In this document: one piece after another, positions 40,100-49,174 of the stretch
Layout of the letters: every line of letters begins with the position of its first letter
How positions within the stretch are numbered: position 1 is the stretch's first letter
Assembly (NCBI GenBank): GCA_031216915.1
Contig: CM062290.1
Span: 386,180,718 to 386,244,717 of the forward strand
Origin: Pictodentalium vernedei
Taxonomy: Eukaryota; Mollusca; Scaphopoda; Dentaliida; Dentaliidae
DNA: 64,000 bases
Direction: 5' to 3'
Program-made: the position numbers and the translations under genes
Notes under the pieces: generated by a model
What the model was told of the DNA's origin: nothing
The model's input: the letters and a program-made list of their open reading frames with translations, nothing else
Database searches by the model: none

Positions 40100-41850
40100 A
40101 ATCACAATCAGATCCACCCCACAATGTTGCATACCAAATATCAAAAGATTCTGCCTGCTGGATCTGGAGAAGAAGATTTTTTAAGAAATATGCCTGAAAT
40201 GCACTAAGTTAAAATTTGGGCTCCTATACGGAGCCCAAATATAAACCCAGGGGGCCGATTTGAACAAACTTGAATCAGATCCACCCCACAATGTTGCTTA
40301 CCAAATATGAAAAGATTCTGAAGCTGGATCTGGAGAAGAAGATTTTTTAAGAAATTTGCCTGAAATGCACTAAGTTCGAATTCGAGCTTCTATAGTGAGC
40401 CCAAATATGAAACTAGGAAGCCGATTTGAACAAACTTGAATCAGATCCACCCCACAATGTTGCATACCAAATATCAAAAGATTCTGCCTGCTGGATCTGG
40501 AGAAGAAGATTTTTTAATAAATTTGCCCGAAATGCACTAAGTTCGAATTCGGGCTTCTATAGTAAGCCTAAATATGAATCCAGGGGGCCGATTTGAACAA
40601 ACTTGAATCAGATCTACCCCGCAACGTTGCATACCAAATATCAAAAGATTCTGCCTGCTGGATCTGGAGAAGAAGATTTTTGAAGAAATTTGCCTGAAAT
40701 GCACTAAGTTCGAATTCGAGCTCCTATAGTGAGCCCAAATATGAATGTAGGGAGCCGATTTGAACAAACTTGAATCAGATCCACCCTACAATGTTGCATG
40801 CCAAATATCAAAAGATTCTGCCTGCTGGATCTGGAGAAGAAGATTTTCAAAGAAATTTGCCTGAAATGCAGTAAGTTCAAATTTGGGCTCCTATACTGAG
40901 CCCAAATATAAACCCAGGGGGCCGATTTGAACAAACTTGAATCAGATCCACCCCACAATGTTGCATACCAAATATCAAAAGATTCTGCCTGCTGGATCTG
41001 GAGAAGAAGATTTTTTAAGAAATTTGCCTGAAATGCACTAAGTTCGAAATCGGGCTCCTATACTGAGCCCAAATATGAACCCAGGGGGCCGATTTGAAGA
41101 AACTTGAATCAGATCCACCCTACAATGTTGCATACCAAATATCAAAAGATTCTGCCTGCTGGATCTGGAGAAGAAGATTTTTGAAGAAATTTGCCTGAAA
41201 TGCACTAAGTTCGAATTCAGGCTTCTATAGTGAGCCCAAATATAAATCCAGGGGGCCGATTTGAACAAACTTGAATCAGATCTACCCCGCAACGTTGCAT
41301 ACCAAATATCAATAGATTCTGCCTGCTGGATCTGGAGAAGAAGATTTTTGAAGAAATTTGCCTGAAATGCACTAAGTTCGAATTTGAGCTCCTACAGTGA
41401 GCCCAAATATGAATCTAGGGAGCCGATTTGAACAAACTTGAATCAGATCCACCCTATAATGTTGCATGCCAAATATCAAAAGATTCTGCCTGCTGGATCT
41501 GGAGAAGAAGATTTTCAAAGAAATTTGCCTGAAATGCAGTAAGTTCAAATTTGGGCTCCTATACTGAGCCCAAATATAAACCCAGGGGGCCGATTTGAAC
41601 AAACTTGAATCAGATCCACCCCACAATGTTGCATACCAAATATCAAAAGATTCTGCCTGCTGGATCTGGAGAAGAAGATTTTTTAAGAAATTTGCCTGAA
41701 ATGCACTAAGTTTGAAATCGGGCTCCTATACTGAGCCCAAATATGAACCCAGGGGGCCGATTTGAAGAAACTTGAATCAGATCCACCCTACAATGTTGCA
41801 TACCAAATATCAAAAGATTCTGCCTGCTGGATCTGGAGAAGAAGATTTTT
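40100..41850. repeat. 167 bp tandem array with four-unit higher-order repeat
   Basis: The marker GTTGC of the unit (ACAATGTTGCATACCAAATA) falls at 40125, 40293, 40459, 40626, 40793, 40960, 41127, 41294, 41461, 41628 and 41795, that is, every 167 bp almost without exception. Unit variants recur every fourth unit: CCGCAACGTTGC at 40626 and 41294, GTTGCATGCC at 40793 and 41461, and the remaining two types likewise at 668 bp. This is a higher-order repeat as in centromeric satellites, on a small scale. Confidence 0.92.
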
Positions 41851-42703
41851 TAATGTTTTTCCCATTGCCTGCAGTGTTAAAAAGTGCTGACTCAGCACTT
41901 TTTCAAAGTCCCGAAACTGTACCCTATGATAAAACCGATGGCAATTTTTTTTTACCAGTCCTTTCTGTTGGTCCTAAGGAAGCTGCACACCAAATAAAAA
42001 TTCTCAATGCCGTGCAGTTTTGGAGATATGGGCGTTTTAAATTTTTTCTATTTTTAGCTCCTGCGGTTCCCACGGGGCTGCGGGAAATTTTTTTTTTGCA
42101 TAAATCAAGTACTCATGACCCAATAAGCCCTCACATAAAATTTGGTTCAAATCAGCCTCTCGGTTTGGAAAATAGAAATTTTGGGCGGGGCAAAAAATTT
42201 TGCCCCTCCCATAACGACGCCAAGTATAGCCCCACAAACTTCTCTTGAACAAATCTGAGTCTACACCTCAAAAGGAAGCTGCACACCATATATCAAGTCT
42301 CTGCTACTGCTGGTTCATGAGAAGAAGATTTACAAAGATTTTGGTGCCCCTTGGGGGCGTGGCACCACCCAGGAGGAGGGGCAACTTCATTTGAACAAAT
42401 CTGAATTGGCATTAGGTAATAAACATTTAGCCAACATTTGAATAAAATTGGGCTAGTGGTTTAGGAGGAGAAGTCGATAATGTAAAGTTAACGCCGGACG
42501 GACGACGGACAGAAAGTGATTAGTAAAGCTCCCCTTGAGCTTCGCTCAGGTGAGCTAAAAAGTATGAATTGTTGACACAACACGATCAAAAACTGTTTTC
42601 AAGATGAACCTCAAGCCCACATGGCTGTTATGCTATGGCTATATCACTTGTGCTGAATAGTAAGACATCAAGATCTTATTAAATGCCATGACCAAGTACT
42701 TAC

Positions 42704-42797
42704 ATCCTCAATTTTCTCATCAGGGTTGAAGGAATAAGCTGTTGATGATGCATGCAGGACACTCAGTACTAATGAGTTGTCAGGATCAGCAACCATA
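42704..42797 (-). CDS. DDOST: DDOST (OST48) internal exon
   Basis: Acceptor TCATTATAG lies before 42797 and donor GTAAGT after 42704. It is 94 nt: one base completing a codon from the upstream exon, then 31 codons reading MVADPDNSLVLSVLHASSTA then YSFNPDEKIED. It matches the conserved MVADPDN...SYSF..D segment of OST48 that directly precedes the PHAVGKN segment encoded by the next exon (26827-26972). No defects. Upstream exons were sought on the minus strand up to 56 kb and not found, so the 5' part of the gene probably lies beyond the right edge. Confidence 0.93.
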
Positions 42798-42824
42798 CTA
42801 TAATGATAGAAACAAAACATTATT

Positions 42825-42931
42825 ATTGACTTGATTAGGCATGATTCATGCTCAGAGATGGCGGAATCAGACCCGCTTCACTTTTATCCAGACATGTTAC
42901 ATGGTTACACAAATGACTTAAAATGGGCACA
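42825..42931. repeat. Left copy of 110 bp duplicated segment
   Basis: ATTGACTTGATTAGGCATGA ... AAAATGGGCACA, almost identical to 43361-43470 (a GCG/GCA difference is visible). The copies flank MITE 3. Confidence 0.9.
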
Positions 42932-43359
42932 CAGTGGAGCCCATTTAATAGAATATCTCTTAACTGAATAACCCTGTTAACTGAATATAATTTCCCAACA
43001 CAAAACCATTTAACACACCTCCAGCACAAATTTGACCTGTTAATTGAATATAGGTTATAGAGTAAACTCCTGTTAATTTAATAAAAAATCTTGCAACCTG
43101 TCTAGAAATTACCCCGACTCTCCCCAGTTTTTCTTTGTGTATAGACCCATTTGGCCTCAGTACATCCAATACAGACATTTAATCTATTATATCTTGTTTG
43201 ACAGAGCTCATAGAGCTCTGTCAAACAAGATATAATAGAATAAATGTAATTTTATATCTAGAATACAGAAAAATGACACAATCCCTGTTAACTGAATACT
43301 CCTGTTAATTGAATAATTTGCACTGACAATGTGGCTATTCAATTAACAGGGTTCCACTG
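42932..43359. mobile_element. CAGTGG-ended MITE, copy 3
   Basis: Ends CAGTGGAGCCCATTTAATAG and CAGGGTTCCACTG. TA follows at 43360-43361, but CA precedes. The central palindrome TATCTTGTTTGACAGAGCTC / GAGCTCTGTCAAACAAGATA is perfect (about 43189-43234). Its flanks are the 110 bp direct duplication. Confidence 0.85.
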
Positions 43360-43360
43360 T

Positions 43361-43470
43361 ATTGACTTGATTAGGCATGATTCATGCTCAGAGATGGCAG
43401 AATCAGACCCGCTTCACTTTTATCCAGACATGTTACATGGTTACACAAATGACTTAAAATGGGCACATGC
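43361..43470. repeat. Right copy of 110 bp duplicated segment
   Basis: Directly follows the right TA of MITE 3. It continues past the duplication into unique sequence (TGCAAATGTAATG), so this copy is the original locus and the left one the duplicate. Confidence 0.85.
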
Positions 43471-43474
43471 AAAT
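43394..43474 (+). CDS. Possible first exon, menorin/FAM151-like (weak)
   Basis: An ATG opens MAESDPLHFYPDMLHGYTND then LKWAHAN, followed by a plausible donor GTAATG at 43475. The pattern (short acidic start, FxPD, G, then LxWAHAN) resembles the start of the menorin (DUF2181/FAM151) domain, where a W-x-H-A-x-N stretch opens the domain. I found no continuation exon on the plus strand. The duplicated copy at 42858 ends in the MITE. The single difference between the two copies is synonymous. It would lie antisense in a DDOST intron. Chance ORF is a real alternative. Confidence 0.25.
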
Positions 43475-43539
43475 GTAATGTGTCAATATGCAGACATTCC
43501 TGTAATATATTATTTGTAAACCCAAAGAACATTTGACCA

Positions 43540-43672
43540 AAGAATCCCACCTTCGGTACCTTTGGTCCGTTTCTTCCACTTCAACATTCTTCCAGCCTGA
43601 AGGATAGTCTTTGGGTTGGAAGATGACTAAGTAGAAGAAATGGACCGGACAGTGACCACACTGTTGCATGCT
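43540..43672 (-). other. Possible coding remnant, unidentified
   Basis: The minus frame reads MQQCGHCPVHFFYLVIFQPK then DYPSGWKNVEVEETDQRYRR without stops and with protein-like composition. It lies between the duplicated segment and E4. A cag acceptor-like site precedes it. I do not recognise the family. Confidence 0.2.
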
Positions 43673-43678
43673 CATCTA

Positions 43679-45503
43679 AATGAAAGTGTTAATGACACTG
43701 TAGCTCAACTTGTCAAGACATGTACATGTATAGTATGTGACGCAGCAATGACAAACATCTAGGTAATGACCTGATAACAAAGGCACATATAAAGTATTGT
43801 GACGGTCTGTACATAAATACTGACTGTAGCCTGTAACAAATGTATAGGTAAAGTATTGTAAAGGTGGGTGACAGTCAGATGCTAAACTAGAAAAGAAATC
43901 TTTGAGTCCCAGAGTGGGTCTGACTGAAGCCCAAAATATTTGTTCTCGTAGCACAGTGATAACAAAGGCACCCCAAAACACACTCATTCCTGTCCCAAGG
44001 TGAAAACAAAGGTACCCCAAGAAGTTTCGTGAAGATCAGTTCATAAATACGAGCTGTATGGAAGTTGTGACAAAAAACTGATTGGACCTAATTTCGGTAC
44101 AAAATGGCCACTGGCAGCCATCTTGAATTTTGGACAGCACTCGGAAACACTCATTCTCGTCCCAAGGTGATAACAAAGGTACCCAAGAAGTTTCGTGAAA
44201 AACGGTTGATAAATACAGCCTCTAGCCCAAGCCGTATTGACATGTGTACTTACTGTGTGTTAGTAGCACTAAATAAATCAAGATTCATCTAATTTGCATA
44301 ATTTCTGCACGAGAAAAAAACCCGTACTGTATGTGATGTATTCCATTTTACTAAACATTCATACAAAAATTTATTCAAATCAGAACTTTCATACAGAAGT
44401 TCTGTACAAAAGACTGATTGCACTAATTTTGGTACAAAATGGCTGCTGATGGCCATCTTGAATTTCGAACCACACCCCAAAACACTCATTCTCATCCCAC
44501 GGTGATAACAAAGGTACCCAAGAAGTTTTGTAAAGATCGGTTCATAAATACGGCCTCTAGCCTGAGCCGTATAGAAGTTGTGTACAAAAAACTGATTAGA
44601 CCTAATTTCGGTACAAAATGGCCACTGGCAGCCATCTTGAATTTTGGACCGCCCTCAGAAACACTTGTTCTCGTCCCAAGGTGATAACAGAGGTACCCAA
44701 GAAGTTTTGCGAAGATCGGTTGATAAATACAGTCTCTAGGCCGAGCCGTATTGACATGTGTACTTACTGTTGTGTTAGTAGCACTGAAAAAATCAAAGTT
44801 CATCTAATTTGCATAATTTCTGCACGAGAAAAAAACCCGTATCATGTGATGTATCCTGATGTATCCCATGGTACTAAACATTCACACAAAAAATTTTTCA
44901 AATCACCGCTTTCATATGGAAGTTCTGTGCATAAATCTGATCGCACCTAATTTTGTACAAAATGGCTACCATCGGCCATCTTGAATTTCGGACCGCACCC
45001 CAAAACACTCGTTCTCGTCCCATGGTGATACCAAAGGTACCCAAGAAGTTTCGTAAAGATCGGTTTATAAATACGGCCTCTAGCCCGAGCCGTATTGGCA
45101 TTTGCATTTACAGTGCTGAAAGTAACACTAAATACATCAAAGTTAGTCTAATTTGCATAATTTACGTACGAGAAAAAAACCTGTATTATATGTGATGTAT
45201 CCCATGGTACTAAACATTCACACAAAAAATTATTCAAATCAGCGCTTTCATATGGAAGTTCTGCGCAAAAATCTGATTTCACCTAAGTGTGTACAAAATG
45301 GCCGCCAGCGGCAAAATTGAATTTCGGATCAGACCCCAAAACACTCGTTCTCGTCCCACGGTCATAACGAAGGCACCCAAGAAGTTTCGTAAAGATCGGT
45401 TCATAAATACTGCCTCTAGCCCGAGCCGTATTGAATTGTTGACGGACAGACGGACGACTGGCCATGACATAAGCTCAAATTTGGCTTTGCCAAAGTTGAG
45501 CTA
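43679..45503 (+). mobile_element. Tandem-array element E4
   Basis: It begins AATGAAAGTGTTAATGACAC then TGTAGCTCAACTTGTCAAG and ends GACGGACAGACGGACGACTG ... CAAAGTTGAGCTAAC. GCTCAACTTTG-type ends are inverted. The units contain CCCAAAACACTCNTTCTCGTCCC, AAGGTACCCAAGAAGTTTCG and CGGCCTCTAGCC. The marker ACACTCATTCTCGTCC falls near 43972, 44139, 44475, 44649, 44998 and 45336, consistent with a base period of about 170 bp and doubled spacings of about 340 bp. Non-coding. Confidence 0.8.
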
Positions 45504-45507
45504 ACGA

Positions 45508-45665
45508 GAGACAATGGTGTGTCATGGTACAGCATGGTCATTGTGGACTGATCACTTTCCATGGTTGGGCAACATTTCCACGGATGCATTAATATTAGAT
45601 CCCAAACACAAATTATAGGAATAATCATAAAAAATTTATTTAATGAAGCACCGGGTACAATTACT
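45508..45665. repeat. Dispersed repeat with GAAGCACCGGGTACAA block, copy 2
   Basis: Homologous to 27100-27240 (ATTTCCACGGATGCA, AATATTAGATCCC, GGAATAATCAT, AATGAAGCACCGGGTACAA). It lies directly after E4. Confidence 0.7.
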
Positions 45666-45764
45666 GTACATAATCCACATGTTAATTGGATTTTTTTTAA
45701 CTGGATTATCATTTATAGGAAAGCTCTCTACATAATGAAATAAAGCCAAGAATTTAGTGAAGCC

Positions 45765-46120
45765 TACAAAAATTATATAAGGTCCCCACAAAGCAAGGCT
45801 TCTGTTTCTCAGACCATTTTTTGTAAAATTGCATGTGGATGGGCGGCTTGCTTTTTTATTTTTGTAATTATTTCTTTGCCATCGAAAGTTTACGTTCTTG
45901 ACTTGTTTAATGTTTTAGGCCTCATAATCTACAGAATAGCATGGGTGGTGGTGTATTTTGTCCCTTGAGTGCAAGAAGGCTTTGTAATGCTAAAGACAAA
46001 TTTATCAATTTTATTAACTTGGGTAAAAAATCAGACATAGACCATTTAATTATTATTTTTTAAACTTTGTATTGGTTATAAAAAGAGAGCATGCAGCAGC
46101 CAAAAGGACCATGTGATAGG
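45765..46120. repeat. Dispersed repeat, copy 2
   Basis: Homologous to 24905-25290 in the same orientation. The order relative to the GAAGCACCGGGTACAA repeat is not conserved between the two places. Unknown family. Confidence 0.75.
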
Positions 46121-46194
46121 CTGAGTATGAAGATACGGTACTAGACATTATGTCAGGACCAAAAGCATTGGTACTCTAATATCAATTTATTTAT

Positions 46195-46262
46195 TAAGTT
46201 ATTTAGCGTTTTAAGGTCACATATTTCTACACAATGGCTAATCATGACCCCAACATGGAGAT
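46195..46262 (-). mobile_element. SINE 3'-tail fragment
   Basis: TTTTAAGGTCACATATTTCT then ACACAATGGCTAATCATGAC matches the 3' end of the SINE at 50061. The rest is missing, as in strong 5' truncation. The stem GGTCA/TGACC is kept. Confidence 0.65.
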
Positions 46263-46337
46263 AAAGTAAATTTTAGTCAATCGTTTATAACCATACTGCA
46301 CATTTCAGGGGACTTCCACCACAAGCATTTGTGACTA

Positions 46338-46400
46338 TTTATTGGTGTTTAAGGTCATATATTTCTGCACAATGTCTAATCATGACTGCAACAAGGATAT
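46338..46400 (-). mobile_element. SINE 3'-tail fragment
   Basis: ATTTATTGGTGTTTAAGGTC then ATATATTTCTGCACAATGTC. A second 5'-truncated tail, about 140 bp from the first and in the same orientation, each followed by an ATAAAGT-type string. Confidence 0.65.
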
Positions 46401-46651
46401 AAAGTCAAGAACAGCCCATCATTTATTCCCACATTGCCCATTTTAGACGACTTCAACCCCAGACAATGGTTACCGCGCCCTCTTTAACCAATAAAACAGA
46501 GCTTTTTTATCACAGTGAACAAGCATCACTTGCTTCACTTCTGTGTTCCCATAAGGGTGGCACATACTGAATAGGCAAATTATGAATGTCATTAACCCTT
46601 TACCTAATGAATCGCCCACATCCGCGTAATATGCAAATTGAGCAGTTGAAA
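46401..46651. other. Intronic or intergenic, nothing recognised
   Basis: No frame or repeat of note. Confidence 0.4.
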
Positions 46652-46790
46652 AAATTTAATTTTTCAAAATATTTCAACAAAACCATATCATGTGACCTCT
46701 CATTGGAACGAGCTCAATGAGCTCGTTCCAATGAGGGGTCACATGAAATGGTTTTGTTGAAATTTTTTGAAAAATTTAAAAAAATGATAT
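46652..46790. repeat. Foldback repeat, copy 1
   Basis: ATTTCAACAAAACCATATCA ... TGAAATGGTTTTGTTGAAAT arms, with core CATTGGAACGAGCTC/GAGCTCGTTCCAATG. Total arms exceed 50 bp. Flanked by GCAGTTGAAAA on the left and GGGTAAAGGGTTAA on the right, as in copy 2. Confidence 0.85.
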
Positions 46791-47094
46791 TTAAAATAAT
46801 AAATTTTGATATCGTCTGCGTTGGGTAAAGGGTTAACCATTACAGGCTGCTTATTTGCAGACTGGAGAGCACAATATTGACAAAATGAATTGTGCAAACA
46901 AAATCTCTTCACCTTTTCAAATGGTTATGCATATATTTTTTTGGTGAACAAAAAAGTAGCACATGTATTACAAGATAAATCTACAGTTTGCAGGTGACAA
47001 ATTAGTGAGAACCAGCAATAATTTAATCCTGCAGGCCAAGGCCTTTAATTTTGCCCTGCGTTCCTATAGCTAATCAGTAAGTGGAATCCAGGCT

Positions 47095-47365
47095 TTTCAA
47101 GGCCATTGTCATGCCATACTCAAGGTTTTTCAAGGCTTCACAGAAGTAAAATTCAAGGTTTTTTAAGATTATCAACGCAAGTCCTGGAATTTTTGCCTCG
47201 ACATTTTATGAAGCCCATCACAAAAAAGATTTTTTAAATTTTGAAAGGTTGTTTTCAAGGATTTTCCAGGCCACTTTGGGAGTTTTGAGGAAGTTCAATG
47301 ACTTTTTAGGCCTTGAAAATTGATTTTCAAATTCAAGGCTTTTCAAGGCCTGCGGGAACCCTGTT
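47095..47365. other. Low-complexity stretch rich in CAAGG / TTTTCAAGG
   Basis: Repeated variants of TTCAAGGCTTTTCAAGG and AAATTCAAGG on both strands. No gene. Possibly an old degenerate repeat. Confidence 0.45.
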
Positions 47366-47509
47366 GCCTCAAATAGTGATAAATGTGATGCCCAAATAAT
47401 GCAATGTGCCCAAATAATGAAGTATTTAAACCTTTCATCCAACGAATTGACACTAACTGCAAGCATAATTTACAAATTAAGCAGTTGAAAAAAAGATATT
47501 TTTAAATCA

Positions 47510-47612
47510 ATTTCAACAAAACCATATCATGTGACCCCTAATTGGAACAAGTTTGTCAAGCTTGTTCCAATGAAGGGGTCACATGATATGGTTTGGTTGA
47601 AATGTTTGGAAA
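47510..47612. repeat. Foldback repeat, copy 2
   Basis: TTTCAACAAAACCATATCAT ... ATGATATGGTTTGGTTGAAA arms, with core ATTGGAACAAG...CTTGTTCCAAT. Same family as 46652-46790. Confidence 0.85.
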
Positions 47613-48429
47613 AAATGGGAAAAAAAACAAAAATTAAAATCATAAATTTTGATACGGTCTCCATTGGGTAAAGGGCTAAAAACATTTTTCATACTTTTGT
47701 AGTTTTTGGCCATATTTAATTTGTTCAAGTTTTCCTAGTGACGCTATTTTGTCTACCTGTCAAATCAAAAAACTCTAATCTAGAAATAAATTAAAAGTAA
47801 ACGCACAGCGTGTGCTAAGAAAAAACAAATTGCATCGACAGCTTCATATATGACATGGTTGACACAGATTGCATTTTTTTGGCGAACTGAGTATGAGCAT
47901 GTACTCAATGATATGTATGGCACTTCCGATTAAACGTCATGCATAATTTACATTTCAACAGAATAATAGCTTGACACAAGAAAACTAAGAAATCTTTTCG
48001 AGTAATTTTTAGCTCAAGGAAGATAACAGTGAGGACAAATAAGAGGCTCCAAATAATGAATTGAAGGGGGGAAAAACCTTAAGAGATAAAAACTACTGTC
48101 CCCTTTCTCTCCCACCAGGCTGCCATTTTGCCAGATGTGTATTTGTCGTTGAGCTCAAATTAGACTGATCTAAAGTCCTATGGAACTGTAGGGTTAAATG
48201 ATTACTGAACATCCCTAAGAAAACAAAACAGATTTTATTACATGCCTGTTCTATGAAAACCCCATCTACAGCAACACTAAACCAAGTGGAAAATGAAGAT
48301 CTGTTCCACACACATGCCAGACGGAAATTGTTGACAGACTATTTTAAATAGAAATTTCACTGAAATTTCTACAAATCGAGCACCGCAATTACAATTTGAA
48401 TCACCAGTGAAAGCTAAAAATTGTCCCAG
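47613..48429. other. No gene recognised
   Basis: AT-rich. The frame at 48093-48311 (minus) carries no known motif. Confidence 0.4.
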
Positions 48430-48481
48430 GAGTTTCAATGTGTTCTGTGTGCCAGTAGGCACATAGAACACATTGGAACTC
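48430..48481. repeat. Short foldback
   Basis: GAGTTTCAATGTGTTCTGTG pairs with CATAGAACACATTGGAACTC around GCCAGTAGGC. About 24 bp arms. Confidence 0.75.
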
Positions 48482-48628
48482 AGGGGACAAAATAGTAACA
48501 CAGGTTCAACTCGCAAATTTGGTTGGCGGTAAAATGGGTTCTTTTTGTTGATAGTTATCAAATTACTTGCCGAGTGTCCTTCTAATAATTGTTTTATAGA
48601 CGTGAAGGCATGTAATAAACACAGAACG

Positions 48629-48756
48629 TGTGTGTGAATGGGTTAATCAATATGGCACTTGTGCCATTGCCGAAGGATAAATCTTGAGGCCTGTAGCTTC
48701 TCATTTTATCCTTCGCACTGGCACTCATACCATATCAATTAACCTATTCACACATG
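48629..48756. repeat. Foldback repeat
   Basis: GTGTGAATGGGTTAATCAAT...GAAGGATAAA inverted as TTTATCCTTC...ATTAACCTATTCACAC, about 45 bp arms with a loop of about 30 bp. Confidence 0.78.
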
Positions 48757-48766
48757 CGTTTCGCCA

Positions 48767-49004
48767 GAAAATAAGCAGACTGTTATCTGCAAAATGAGGT
48801 CCCCAGAGGGTGAATTTAGTGATGCTACCCTGCACAGCAGGCTAGCATCACTAAATTACCCCCTGTGAACCTCAATCTGAATAAGGATCTCAAAACTAAA
48901 CAGAAAGAGGTACCCAAAGGATAAATTGGCCCACTGTATGGGATAGCATTATCAAAATCACTCTCTGGGGACCTCATTCTGCAAATGTCAGACTGCTTAT
49001 TTTC
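48767..49004. mobile_element. MITE with 40 bp inverted ends
   Basis: GAAAATAAGCAGACTGTTAT ... GCAGAATGAGGTCCCCAGAG-like ends are inverted (right end GACTGCTTATTTTC). CAG is present on both flanks, a possible 3 bp duplication. An inner palindrome, TTAGTGATGCTA...TAGCATCACTAA, lies at 48818-48857. Non-coding. Confidence 0.8.
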
Positions 49005-49174
49005 AGGCCTGGTGTCATTCTGTGTATCACATGATTTGCGGTAAATTGTGTTTTTAAGGATGAAGCTTAGGCCAGAAAGGCTTAACCAATAACCTTTTGC
49101 AGAAAAAGGAGCAATTCACGATACATTAAAATTACTGAGCAAAGTTAATTTCACATGAAGGCAGTCACTGATAA

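Larger units (their letters stand above)
38672..42561 (+). mobile_element. Tandem-array element E3
   Basis: The 5' end is ACAAGAGGCCCCAAGTGGCC then TTAATCGCTCACCTGACAAA. The 3' end is GACGGACAGAAAGTGATTAG, then a hairpin ending TCAGGTGAGCTAAAAA. GCTCACCTGA at the 5' end and TCAGGTGAGC at the 3' end form a 10 bp terminal inverted repeat. The body contains palindromic older units (39000-39970), a regular 167 bp array (40100-41850) and diverged units to 42400. No protein is encoded: the many short minus-strand frames are the array read in rotating phase. Confidence 0.8.

Noticed and set aside
40537-41626. Series of similar 76-84 codon minus-strand frames
   Set aside because: The 167 bp period is not a multiple of three and the frames recur with the array; they are shadows of the tandem repeat.
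41772-42248. 158-codon plus-strand frame at the end of E3
   Set aside because: It starts in an array unit and runs through diverged units; no domain, and no support in E2.
44104-45504. Plus- and minus-strand frames within E4
   Set aside because: All are repeats of the same unit read in changing phases.
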